Shown here: positions 20,999 to 32,600 of the stretch, one piece after another | Layout: each line of letters starts with the position of its first letter | How positions within the stretch are numbered: position 1 is the first letter of the stretch | Source of the DNA: Bactericera cockerelli | Taxonomy: Eukaryota; Arthropoda; Insecta; Hemiptera; Triozidae | Assembly: GCA_024516035.1 (NCBI GenBank) | Contig: JAMCCL010000016.1 | Coordinates: forward strand, 312,501-376,500 | Reading direction: 5' to 3' | DNA length: 64,000 bases | Notes under the pieces: generated by a model | What the model was told of the DNA's origin: nothing | Database searches by the model: none | What the model saw: only the letters and a program-made list of their open reading frames with translations | Translations under genes and position numbers: made by a program

Positions 20999-22997
20999 CA
21001 GGGTGTAACAGACTGAATGTAAAATCTCTTAAGGGGTGGTAGTATAGATCATTTCCAACCATTAATGTTCTATAACACTTTTGATTTAACTCAGTGGTTC
21101 TCAAGATATAATTTTTTTCAATTATTTTTACAAGTCCCCTGCCGCCCGACAAAGAATGGCATCTAACTCTGTAAAAACAGTAGATGAAGCAATAGGTTTA
21201 ACTTTTTCCATGAGATAACAATATTTCACTATTATTTACACTAGATTTATTCTTAAAAAGTGCACATGTACTGAAAAAAATCGGCAGCAGCGGAAAAATT
21301 TATCGCGAACATAAAATCCACCTGAAACTTCAGCCGCCATTTTCTCAAAATACTGCCCACATAAAGTATTAGTTTCATTTGTGTAAAAACTTGCTTGAAG
21401 TCTTACCTTTCAGAAAATATGACACACTTGATATAAAATTTTCATTTTTTATTGAAATCAAGAGAAATGAAAAAAAAAGTCAGTCACTACTAGTTGCTGT
21501 ACCTCTCAGGCTACCATCCTACTTTTACCAAGGGAACTAATTTTTTTCTTCAATTTGACAAATTCTGGTTGCCATTTACTTTCGAACGGCCCAAAAGCTT
21601 AGCCTCAGTAGATTCATTGATAAGGCGGCAGAATCTTTACTTGGAGGTCACTGGTTCGAGTCTCAAGTATGGCAAATTAATTTGTACGTATAATACTTAG
21701 CTGTGCTGCTTCAGAAATCAACATTAATCATATTTTTTCATTTTTCATAAGAGGGAAAGGTTCTCAATGATAAAATGGTTTGAATGAAAGGAAACATAAC
21801 AATGTACCTACATAGTTAACACCCACAGGTAAAGATGGTACGGTAAATACTGAACATTCATAGGTTGGTACATAGAGGTACAAATTATTATGTTAGTAGG
21901 TACGGAATTTTAACACATGGAATACTAAAATATTAAGGTCAATTAGTAGTCACCGTGGTAGAGTGAGTTAGCGCGCTAGGCGTTGCACGCATGGTGACCT
22001 GGGTTCGATCCCCAGCGGGACAGGAATTTTTCTGCTCTGTACTTGGATTTTCGGGGTCCACTCATACCTCGTGAGGAAAAATGAGTAGTTACTTGTATGA
22101 GTAACGACCAGTGGCGGCATTACCAGAGTAAAAAGAAATTAATGTAGTAGAATAATTCGAAAAGTAAAGGAGGCTCTTAGTAATGCTGCGCTACCCACAA
22201 AAATTGTGAAGAGGCTTTGTGCTTCACCACAAATAAAACCATACATACATACTAAAATATTAAGGTCAATTAATGACGATCGTGGTGTCACAATAGCTCA
22301 AACTCGTCTTACTAAATATTTGCCATACTTGAGACTCGAACCAGTGACCTCCAAGTTAAGAGTCTGCCGCCTTATCAATGAATCTACTGAGGCTAACTTT
22401 TTGGGCCGTTGGAAAGTAAATGACAACAATAATTTGTCAAATTGAAGAAAAAAAATAGTTCCCCAGGTAAAAGTAGGATGGTAGCCTAGTAGGTACAGTT
22501 AGTAGTACTGACTGACTTTTTTTTTAATTTCTCTTGGTTTCAATAAAAAATGAAAATTTTATATCAAGTGTGTCAAATTTTCTGAAAGATAAGACTCCAA
22601 GCAAGTTTTTACACAAATGAAACCAATACTTTATGTGGGCAGTATTTTGAGAAAATGGCGGCTGAAGTTTCAGGTGGATTTCATGTTTGCGATAAATTTT
22701 CCGCTGCTGCTGATTTTTTTCAGTGCGTGTGCATTTTTTAAGAGTAAATCTAGTGTAAATAATAGTGAAATATTGTTATCTTATGGAAAAAGTTAAATCT
22801 ATTGCTTTATCTACTGTATTTACAGAGTTAGATGCCATTCTTTGTCGGGCGGCAGGGGGCTTGTAAAAATAAATTGAAAAAAAATAATATCTTGAGAACC
22901 ACTGAGTTAAATCAAAAGTGTTATAGAACATTAATGGTTGGAAATGATCCATACTACCACCCCTTAAGAGATTTTACATTAAGTTTGTTACACCCTG
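20999..22997. mobile_element. TA-foldback element (family c), carrying a SINE
   Basis: Inverted arms begin CAGGGTGTAACAGACTGAAT at 20999 and end with the complement at 22997. They match through GTCGGGCGGCAG, the ATTTTGAGAAAATGGCG block, and a tRNA-like stretch with GGTTCGAGTCTC (21652) against GAGACTCGAACC (22331). SINE A (21946-22249) sits in the centre. TA flanks both ends. The element follows directly on the SINE D target duplicate at 20981-20995. Confidence 0.8.
21946..22249 (+). mobile_element. SINE A, complete copy
   Basis: Head GTAGTCACCGTGGTAGAG, B box GGTTCGATCCC, body with CTCATACCTCGTGAGG, end CTACCCACAAAAATTGTG, and a tail with CATA repeats. The exact 23-bp target duplication lies at 21923-21945 and 22250-22272. 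Length is 304 bp. Confidence 0.9.
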
Positions 22998-23001
22998 TAT
23001 A

Positions 23002-24464
23002 CAGTATGTTTCAGAAAAGGCAGCCACCCCCTCGTAACTTTTGAACGCGACGGAATTTTTCAATTCTGTAAAGTCCTAAATATAGGAAGTGCCCTATGGC
23101 CCATCCTATGGTCATATTTATTTTTGGCCCCGGTCGGCCCTTCCGGCTTTTAGGCCATATTTTTTCATTTTTCTCGCGAATTTTAAATGGAATGCTATAT
23201 TTTTTATTCCTGTTAATTAAACTCTAAGTTAGGCTGAGTATAATGAGCTTCAAAAACCTCATCAGGGGCGGAGCTAGTAGGGTGGAAGGTTCAAAACTGT
23301 TACACGCTGTATTTCAGCGTTAGTTGGATTTTTTAGTACAATTTTTATTTTCATAGGTTCAAAATATTGTTTTACACCATATGAAATCAAAAAATATTTT
23401 TGTTCACATTTAATCAGAGTCATAGTAAGTTTTTGTAAAAGTACTTTTTTCCTCACGTCAATTTTTCCGTAAATTAATGGTGTTCTCGAAATTGCCATTT
23501 TTAAAGGTGAAAGTCTGCTGTGACATATGTTTTTTATGCTTGAAATCGAAAGAAAACTTAACGGAGAATCGATTAAGATCATAAAAAATCTGGTGTAAAC
23601 ATCACACGACTTTCCTTATCATATTAGGAATGGTAACAGGACCAAAAGCCACTGGTGACTCAGAGGTAACAGTTAGCTAAAAATCAAAGCCAAATTCGTA
23701 ATCAGCACCTCAAAATCATTGGATTTGATATGTCACAATCCCCATCTAGGATGAATAATAAAAAAGTTAGTCAAAGCGGGTCCCCCCTAAAATACCGGTA
23801 AATTGGGGCCGAGGTCCAAAAAATTCAAGATATCAAAAAAAATGATTAGAAAAGACCCCTATTATTTTTTTAATATAAGAAAATGTTGTTCTCTAACTTT
23901 TTTTTTTATCTTTAACCAATTCATAGAAGCGGCGCTTGCGGCCAATATTTGCGGCCCTGCGGCCGCATTTTACGGCCGATTTCAACCAAAAGTTTTGTGG
24001 TTCGTACTATGACTATGTACTTACTATGACCCTGATTAGATGTGAGAAAAAATATTTCTTGATTTCATATGGTGTATAACAATATTTTGAACCTATGAAA
24101 ATAAAAATTGTACAAAAAAATCCAACTAACGCTGAAATACAGCGTGTAACAGTTTTGAACCTTCCACCGTACTAGCTCCGCCCTGATAAGGTTTTTGAAA
24201 ATTTTAAAAGCTCATTATACTTAGCCTAACTTAGACTTTAATTAACAGGAATAAAAAATATAGCATTCCATTTAAAATTCGCGAGAAAAATGAAAAAATA
24301 TGGTCTAAAAGCCGGAAGGGCCGACCGGGGCCAAAAATAAATATGACCACAGGATGGGCCAATGGGCCATAGGGCACTTCCTATACTTAGGACTTTACAG
24401 AATTGAAAAATTCCGTCGCATTCAAAAGTTACGAGGGGGTGGCCACCTTTTCTGAAACATACTG
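23002..24464. mobile_element. TA-foldback element (family d)
   Basis: Inverted arms start CAGTATGTTTCAGAAAAGG (23002) and end with the complement at 24464. They match inward through TCGTAACTTTTGAA, the CCGGTCGGCCCTTCCGGC block, ATGGAATGCTATATTTTT, and an AGCTAGTA-GGTGGAAGGTT block. The loop region (about 23590-24010) resembles the hairpin-headed repeat at 59768-60431. The flanks are TA; the terminus differs from the CAGGGTG of the neighbours. Confidence 0.8.
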
Positions 24465-24473
24465 TATACTATA

Positions 24474-26136
24474 CAGGGTGTCCAACCAAAGTTGGACACC
24501 TCAAATTACTCGGCCCCTGAAAGAGTTTTTGAAAAATAAAAAATCCAAGGGTACATGTACTAATTATGCGGTTTGAATCATGAATTTTTTTTTTTTATAC
24601 AGGGTAGTTTAAAAGTCAGAAATTGAGGTATCAACTTTCGATTTTTAAATGGATCGACCTAAATTTTATTTGATAATTTTACTTTTAAATGATTTCTGAG
24701 TACTTTTTTAAACTAAAATATTACATACAGGGTGGGTTTTTTTCGACCAATTTTTTTTCTAAATCTCAAATAACTCGATTTCATTTAATTTTTTCGATAG
24801 CAAGAATAGAAAGTGTTTGTGTAATGAAAACACACACTTTTAATTGGCAGCAAATTTTTTTGTACAGGGTGGTTCATAAGTGAAATAATGACTTGATTTT
24901 TTTTTAAACTGAGTTTTCTTAAATTTTTATTACGGATTAATAATCTTTGCCTAATTATACACATTTTTCGATGGTCATATCGAAAAACAAAACTAAAATG
25001 TACAGGGTGAGACATAATTTTTTGCAACAACCTGTATGTGGGCAGTCAAAGAGACGTAGAATTGAACATAAAGACTAAACATGCAAGAAAAACTTCGATT
25101 TTTTGTGACATTAAAAAGATATGGTGTTTAAACTAATATTGTCGCATAGACCACCCTGTAGATATTTTCTTAAACCATCATACGGGTACTCGAAATTGTC
25201 TAAAATTCAACGAGGAGTCCAAATCTGAAAGAAAAAAAAAACGAATTTAAAAATCCATTTTCAATTTAGTGTCAACACCTACCTATTTTTTTATTTCAAG
25301 TTTTAAAATCATTCAGTGTAAACACCAAATTTAAAATGGCTTCAAGAATCGTGTTTTTTACTTGTTTTTTCCCCCTGATTCGAAGTCTTCGTTGAATTCT
25401 ATACAACTTCGAGTACTGACATGATAGTTTAAGAGAATATCTACAGAGTGGTCCATGTGACAATATTAGTCTAAACACCATAACTTCTTAATTTCACAAA
25501 AAATCGAAGTTTTTTTGCATATTTAGTCTTTATGTGCAATTCTACGCCTCTTTGACTACTCACATACAGGGTGTTGCAAAAAAAATATGTCTCACCCTGT
25601 ACAACACTTTAGTTTTGTTTTTCGATATGACCAACGAAAAATGTGTAAAATTAAGCAAAGATTATTAATCCGTAATAAAAATTTAAGAAAACTCAGTTTT
25701 AAAAAAAAAAATCAAGTCATTATTTCTCTTATGAACCACCCTGTATAAAAAAAATTGCTGCCAATTGAAAGTGCGTGTTTTCACTACACAAACACTTTCT
25801 ATTCTTGTTATCGAAAAAATTAAACGAAATCGAGTTACTCGCGATTTAGAAAAAAAATTGGTCGAAAAAAACCCACCCTGTAGGTATGTAATATTTTAAT
25901 TTAAAAAAGTACTCAGAAACCATTTAAAAGTAAAATTATCAAATTAAATTCAGGTCGATCCATTTAAAAATCGAAAGTTGACACCTCAATTTCTGACTTT
26001 TGAACCACCCTGTATAAAAAAAAATTTCATGATTCAAACCGCATAATTAGGACATGTACCCTTGGATTTTTTATTTTTCGAAAACTCTTTCAGGGGCCGA
26101 GTAATTTTAGGTGTCCAACTTTGGTGGAGCACCCTG
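24474..26136. mobile_element. TA-foldback element (family e)
   Basis: Arms of about 800 bp pair from CAGGGTGTCCAACCAAAG (24474) to the complement ending at 26136, with the centre near 25300. Internal ACAGGGTGG / CCACCCTGT words recur every 100-150 bp in both arms, so the arms look built from older end sequences. No coding sequence was seen. Decayed relatives lie at 15683-16000 and 37755-38660. Confidence 0.8.
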
Positions 26137-26450
26137 TATATCTATCTTGCCTTTATCCCATATTAGCTTATGTTGCTTTTGGGGTCGGCATTTTTAACCT
26201 CATGGTTGAGGTTGGTAGGGTGGAGCACGTTTTTATGGCTGGATGCCCTTCCTAACGCCAACGATTCTATTTGGTTTTAACGTCCTGATCTGGACGGGGG
26301 TGTTACCCTCCATTCGCTGGGAATCGTACCAGCTACCCACATTAACCTCACCCAGCCTGGGTAGGGCCGGAAATGCCAGCCTCACGTCTTTGGAGGGAAC
26401 AGAATTTTCTTCGAAAAGTCTGCTCCAACCGGGATCGAATGCTGTCCAGA
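26137..26450 (-). mobile_element. SINE D, copy 2 (5'-truncated)
   Basis: Matches copy 1 (7460-7822) from the TA-rich tail and CTTGCCTTTATCCCATATTA to the CCAACCGGGATCGAA end, where the tRNA-like head is lost. A 15-bp exact duplication AGATGCTGTCCAGAT is at 26451-26465. Its partner at 20981-20995 lies on the far side of three foldback elements, so these are best read as insertions in this SINE's tail. It lies about 60 bp beyond the DDAH stop codon. Confidence 0.7.
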
Positions 26451-26526
26451 AGATGCTGTCCAGATGAAGGAATTTTTTTACATAAAGACCTAGTAATGTT
26501 TGAGAATTCAGCGGAACGTTCCCGGT

Positions 26527-26652
26527 TTATATACTGCGGACGTGTTTGGTTTTTCTAATGAGTAGCACACTGGAGCTGATGCCTCTGTCCGCTTTGGTGA
26601 GTTCCGACATGGAGACAGAACGGCGGGGGAAGTCCAGCTTTTCACAGAGAAT
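26527..26652 (-). CDS. Ddah: DDAH-like exon 6 with stop
   Basis: Acceptor TTCACTCTGCAG|ATT. It reads ILCEKLDFPRRSVSMSELTK, then ADRGISSSVLLIRKTKHVRS and I before TAA (26527-26529). The only Cys is near the exon start; the SSS run (AGC TCC AGT) stands where vertebrate DDAH has the catalytic Cys. Confidence 0.85.
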   Translation of the reverse strand: MLCEKLDFPRRSVSMSELTKADRGISSSVLLIRKTKHVRSI

Positions 26653-29600
26653 CTGCAGAGTGAAGACACAAAATGTCAGATCAATCTATCTATACTTATA
26701 AAAGAGAGTTTCACTCACTGACTGACTCACTCACTCACTGATTCATCACTGTTTCTCCGAATTGGTAAGTCCTAGGAAGCTGAAATTTGGTAGGTAGCTT
26801 TGTCTTATAGTCTAGATGTGCAATAATTCTCACTACATTTCTCTACACTACATGAAATAGGAGCAAAAAAATATTATTATTTTTTACAAAAACGAACACA
26901 ATACTTCCGATTTCTAATACTAGAGATTTATCGGAAGTAATAAATCAATTTCTCGAAATTCTCACTACAACACCTGCCATTGGCGAAAAAGGATTTTTTG
27001 CTTTCACCGCTATTTCTCCACACGGCCATGCCTCGGCCCGCAAAGACTAGCGGGCGACAGACCGCTAGTCAATCATAAAAACTAAAACATCGAAATTGTG
27101 ACATCAAATAGCATGATTTATTTAATTGTATCTTTATACAACAAACATGTCATCGTTCTTCTCGCGACACATGGTGCCTACCAGGCTCGAGGCATTTCCA
27201 CGCTGGATTGCCAATGACAGTCGTTGGCGTAAGAATGTCCCGGCTCTGGTATCAAAACATCAAAATTGAAAGCAGAAAGCTCTGGATTTTAAAATACATG
27301 CATACTGCAATACTGCATATACATGGTGTCCATACAGTCCCTCCACCCCACCCTGCATACTGCATATACATGGTGTCCATACAGTCCCTCCCACCCCACC
27401 CTGCATACTGCATATACATGGTGTCCATACAGTCCCTCCCACCCCACCCTGCATACTGCATATACATGGTGTCCATACAGTCCCTCCCACCCCACCCTGC
27501 ATACTGCATATACATGGTGTCCATACAGTCCCTCCCCACCCCACCCTGCATACTGCATATACATGGTGTCCATACAGTCCCTCCCACCCCACCCTGCATA
27601 CTGCATATACATGGTGTCCATACAGTCCCTCCCACCCCACCCTGCATACTGCATATACATGGTGTCCATACAGTCCCTCCCACCCCACCCTGCATACTGC
27701 ATATACATGGTGTCCATACAGTCCCTCCCACCCCACCCTGCATACTGCATATACATGGTGTCCATACAGTCCCTCCCACCCCACCCTGCATACTGCATAT
27801 ACATGGTGTCCATACAGTCCCTCCCACCCCACCCTGCATACTGCATATACATGGTGTCCATACAGTCCCTCCCACCCCACCCTGCATACTGCATATACAT
27901 GGTGTCCATACAGTCCCTCCCACCCCACCCTGCATACTGCATATACATGGTGTCCATACAGTCCCTCCCACCCCACCCTGCATACTGCATATACATGGTG
28001 TCCATACAGTCCCTCCCACCCCACCCTGCATACTGCATATACATGGTGTCCATACAGTCCCTCCCACCCCACCCTGCATACTGCATATACATGGTGTCCA
28101 TACAGTCCCTCCCACCCCACCCCCTTATCTCAAAAACGGCTGAAAATAGAGAAAAACGCAAAACTCATATTTCTTATTTTTTTAGGAAAATATGTTTCAG
28201 CAAAAAAATAATCTCTCGTGAAACCCCACGACTTTCCTTATTTATTTATTTTTAACAAGAATTGACGGGATGTATTTCCATTTATTAAAATGTTAAAATA
28301 GAAAGAAAAAAAAAACACTGCCAATTATGGACACAATACTTCCTCGGGATTGTTTCACACTGTATACAGTGTATTGTATACACGTGCCAATTTTGAGATT
28401 TTAGACTAAATCACTTGTATCTCCAAAACCGCTTAACTGATTTTCTTCAAATTTGTTTTATATGGTAGAATGCTATTTTTTTCTACATTCTAGATTCTAC
28501 AAAAAATCCTGTATCGGCAAGTCGTGGACCTTGTTTTTTGCCTTTTTTCCAAAATTTCGGATTTAATAATAATAATAATGCTTTTTCTTTGTGTTATTAT
28601 GTCACAACTTTAGTGGGTAGCGCAGAATCATAGGATTTTACCACTTTAATTTACAATATCTTGTATTATTTTTTTGCCTAAGATTCTGCCACTGGTCGCT
28701 GCTTCACATTAAAGCAGCAACTCAATTTTCCTCACGAGGTATGAGTGGACCCCGAACATCCAAGTACAGAGCAGAAAAAATCCTCCCCCGCTGGGATTCG
28801 AACCCAGGTCACCATGTGTGCAATGCCTAGCGCGCTAACTCGCTCTGTTAGCGAGTTAAATTAAAATAATATCAGAGTTAAGTTAAAATAAATTTAAAAA
28901 AATATAAATAGCCTATGTAAAACAATAATATACATATACATATACAATTATACATACAAAATCAGATGTACCGTTCACGAGATATAAGCGTTTAAGTAAA
29001 AAGTTAGTGGTCAGGCGCATAGTAGCTTTCACCGAGAACCGCTAGTACGAATTTGATTAATTTAAAATGGGACCATCTACAGAACGTCTCCTATATGTGT
29101 ACAAAATTTCATCAAAATCCGTTGAATAGTTATCGAGATTTACAAGGAATATTTTTAACTAGGGTAGGCCCCAACATTCAGAGTACAGACCCGAAAAAAT
29201 TCTAACCCAGCCGGGATTCGAACCCGGGTCACCTGGAGTGCAACCCGAGCATGCTACCGCTAGGCCAAGTGCCTACTAAATAAATCATAAAATAACACAA
29301 ATCATTGGGGCATTAAACAGGGCTTACATTAATTTAATATGCTCTTATCTTAACTCAATATCATTTTGTGGAGTTCATCAGATGGAACAAAATGTCATTA
29401 AAAAAGGTTCTTTAACTTACGAAGGGATCAAAAAAAATTCATCACTTGGGCCATTCGAAAAAATATGAAGGAGGTATTTTTTAATTCAGAGTGGATCATA
29501 GGTTAGTTTAAACCTTATTTAAACTTGTATTTTTTGTAGATTTGGTTTTTAGTTTTAGATCATTTGGTGGCCCTGACTGAGGTGTAAAGTAGAGTTAGGA

Positions 29601-32600
29601 AAATATATTTCTGACCATGCCTGGGGTGTAGAGTGGGGTTAGGAAATAGAGTAGGAACCTCGAACCCAATTTACCGGTATTTTGGTGGGGACCCGCTTTG
29701 GCTAACTTTACTATTCATCCTAGATGGGGTTGTGACATATCAAATCCAATGATTTTGAGGTGCTGATTACGATTTTTTTACGAATTGTTGAGTCACCAGT
29801 CGCGAAATTCGGAAAGTCGTGTGCTGTGTACACCAGATTTTTTTTTAACTAAAGTACGTAATCTTACTTTAAAGGAGTCGGGGGCCTCTTTCTCAGCCAG
29901 ATGCACGAGGGTTCCGTTCACATAGATCACATTGGCCGCCTTGTCTTCAGGCACAGTCAGGGTGGAGTAGCTGAATGTTGCCAGGTCTTTCATTTTCTGG
30001 GAAAGTGAATTGAAAGGCACGAAACATGAACATATTTTGTCTTGGAAATCATTCCACATTATTCATATTTAATTAAAAAGATTACTTAAATATCTATCCA
30101 TTTACATTCTATCTCTTTCTATATATAAAATCCATTTACATTCATTCATAATCAACGCAGAGCCTAAACGGCTGGGCCGATTGAATTAAAATTTTGCAGG
30201 AAGCTTCTCCTTATGATGTAGGGGAGTACTAAGAACGGATTTTTTGAAGGAAACAGGGGTTCTCAACTTATGGTCAAAATTAGTCATTTTTAGCGTGTTG
30301 TCAGATTCTCAAAAAGGGTTGAGCTGAATGACTTGAAATTTGGCAGACAACTTCTTTCAGTGATGAAGAAGTTTACTATGAAAGGATTTGCAGCGGCGGT
30401 GGCCATGCCTTAACTAATATTTTTCTTTTATTGGGTGTCACAATATTTTTCACTTTTTTTACTAATCTGTGCGGTGTGTGTTTGTGTGATATGTGTGTGT
30501 GGTGTGTGTGATGTGTGTTTGGTTTGTGTGTGTATCAGTGTGGTGTGTGTGTCTCTGTGATGTGTGTGTGTCTCTGTGGTGTGTGTGGTTTGTGTTGTGT
30601 GTATTTGGTGTGTGTGGTGTGGTGTTATCAATAAGCGGAATGTGTTTGTGTGATATGTGTGTGTGGTGTGTGTGATGTGTGTTTGGTTTGTGTGTGTATC
30701 AGTGTGGTGTGTGTGTCTCTGTGATGTGTGTGTGTCTCTGTGGTGTGTGTGGTTTGTGTTGTGTGTATTTGGTGTGTGTGGTGTGGTGTTATCAATAAGC
30801 GGAATGTGTTTGTGTGATATGTGTGTGTGGTGTGTGTGATGTGTGTTTGGTTTGTGTGTGTATCAGTGTGGTGTGTGTGTCTCTGTGATGTGTGTGTGTC
30901 TCTGTGGTGTGTGTGGTTTGTGTTGTGTGTATTTGGTGTGTGTGGTGTGGTGTTATCAATAAGCGGAATGTTAGTCATGCTGGTCATGCATAGACAACTT
31001 ATCGTACATTTGTTTCTCTTTGTAGCGATTCAGTTTTTTTTTTGTCTATGGTAGATACTTGTATTGTAGAATTAGTCTGTTATCCTCTATTGAATAGATC
31101 ATGCAAGTTGTTTTTGTTAAAGTTGAGTTGTAGAGACATACTTGTATACCAATTTTGAGTATTTGTTTGATCTTCAGTAGCAAGTCTATGTGTCTCATCC
31201 AGCTATCTGTTGAATAGCAAATTGCAACATCATCCGCAAAGCAATAAACTCGACCCTTAATTATTTGGGTAAAAAAAATTAGTGTAACAATTGAACAAAC
31301 AAGGGCCAAGAATTGTTCCTTGTGGAGAAGAATGACAATTTATTACATCAGATAGTTGGGAATTAAGTCCTTAGTCTTTGTTTTCTGTCAGTCAAGTAAG
31401 ATATAACGCTGCTTAAGGCGCGGCTGATCTGATAGGCACAGGATTCGGTCTCTTTGACTTGTTTTGGTTTTTGTTCATAAATAAATACTCAGAAATTTAA
31501 AAACATATTTTTTCCTCGTTGTTTACATCCTGAATATGATTTTTAAATTTTGGTTTAATTTAATACAGCTTGGTAAATTTTGGTTTAATTTAGGAATTTA
31601 TTCCGTTATGTGCCTGTCAGGCTCACCGCACCCCGAATTTCAGAATCCGAGACGGGGCGCCCTGCACAGGGTTAAACCATTTCAGTACTATGTCTTCCAG
31701 ATGTTCGAGTTGTGTCAGTAATATTTTATGTATACAAAATGACAATAAAACCATCACAAGGAGCGAAATAGTTTAGTTTACTAAAAAGTTTACGAAATAG
31801 CGAAACAGTTTAATAAAAGAAATAGTTTAGTACCAAGATAACTTGGCCGCCAACAAGATATCACTGCATTCTCGCCAAACCTTTTTGGATAGGAGTTCTG
31901 GAACTTGGCCCTTTTTTCACGGTAGTTTTTTTGTGGGATTTTACAAGTCCCCTGCCGGTCGACAAAGAATGGCATCTAACTCCATAAATACAGCAGATGA
32001 GGCAATAGATTTAACTTTTTCAATAAGATAACAACATTTGACTATTGTTTAGACTAGATGCACAAAAGAGCACTGAAAAAAAAATCAGCAACAGCGGAAA
32101 ACCGGTTTTTTTTTTACCGAAGAAGCCATTCAAAAGTTTTTCAGGGGTTTCCAGACTTTTGCCCCACCCTGTATATAAATAGCCTGTATATAAACAAAAA
32201 TGCATATTGTTAGATTCTTGTTCTTCAAATTAAATGGAATGTACCCCATATACCCTATTTATATCGAATATGACCTACTACTAGAACACATATGCCTTGA
32301 AACACTAGAAAAAAGAAGAAACGAACAAGAAATAAAATTACTCGAAAATGTGTGCCGAGGTCAAATTAACTGTCCCTATATAAAAACCAAACTTACCGTA
32401 AAGATACCCGACACCAGACTTAGGGAAAATCAAAATATTTTTTTTTGAAATACCAAACAGAAAAGAAACATATATGTTCAAATCCCCTATAGTCCGCACC
32501 ATGGACAGGTATAACAACACTGTTCATAGGCCGACACTCATTATCAAACACCTCGGCCGAGGTGTGAAGAACGCCTATACAAAGAAAGAGACAGCCGGGC

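Noticed and set aside
27308..28124. CRISPR-like regular repeats
   Set aside because: Units are contiguous with no unique spacers; this is a eukaryotic minisatellite.
27208..28255. Long open frames on both strands (290-310 codons) with 16-residue repeats
   Set aside because: They are produced by the 48-bp minisatellite, whose length is a multiple of three and whose unit has no stop in several frames. No start context or homology supports a protein.
30428..31054. Repeated 60-119-codon frames (Cys/Val or His/Thr rich)
   Set aside because: Translation of the 164-bp GT-rich tandem repeat.
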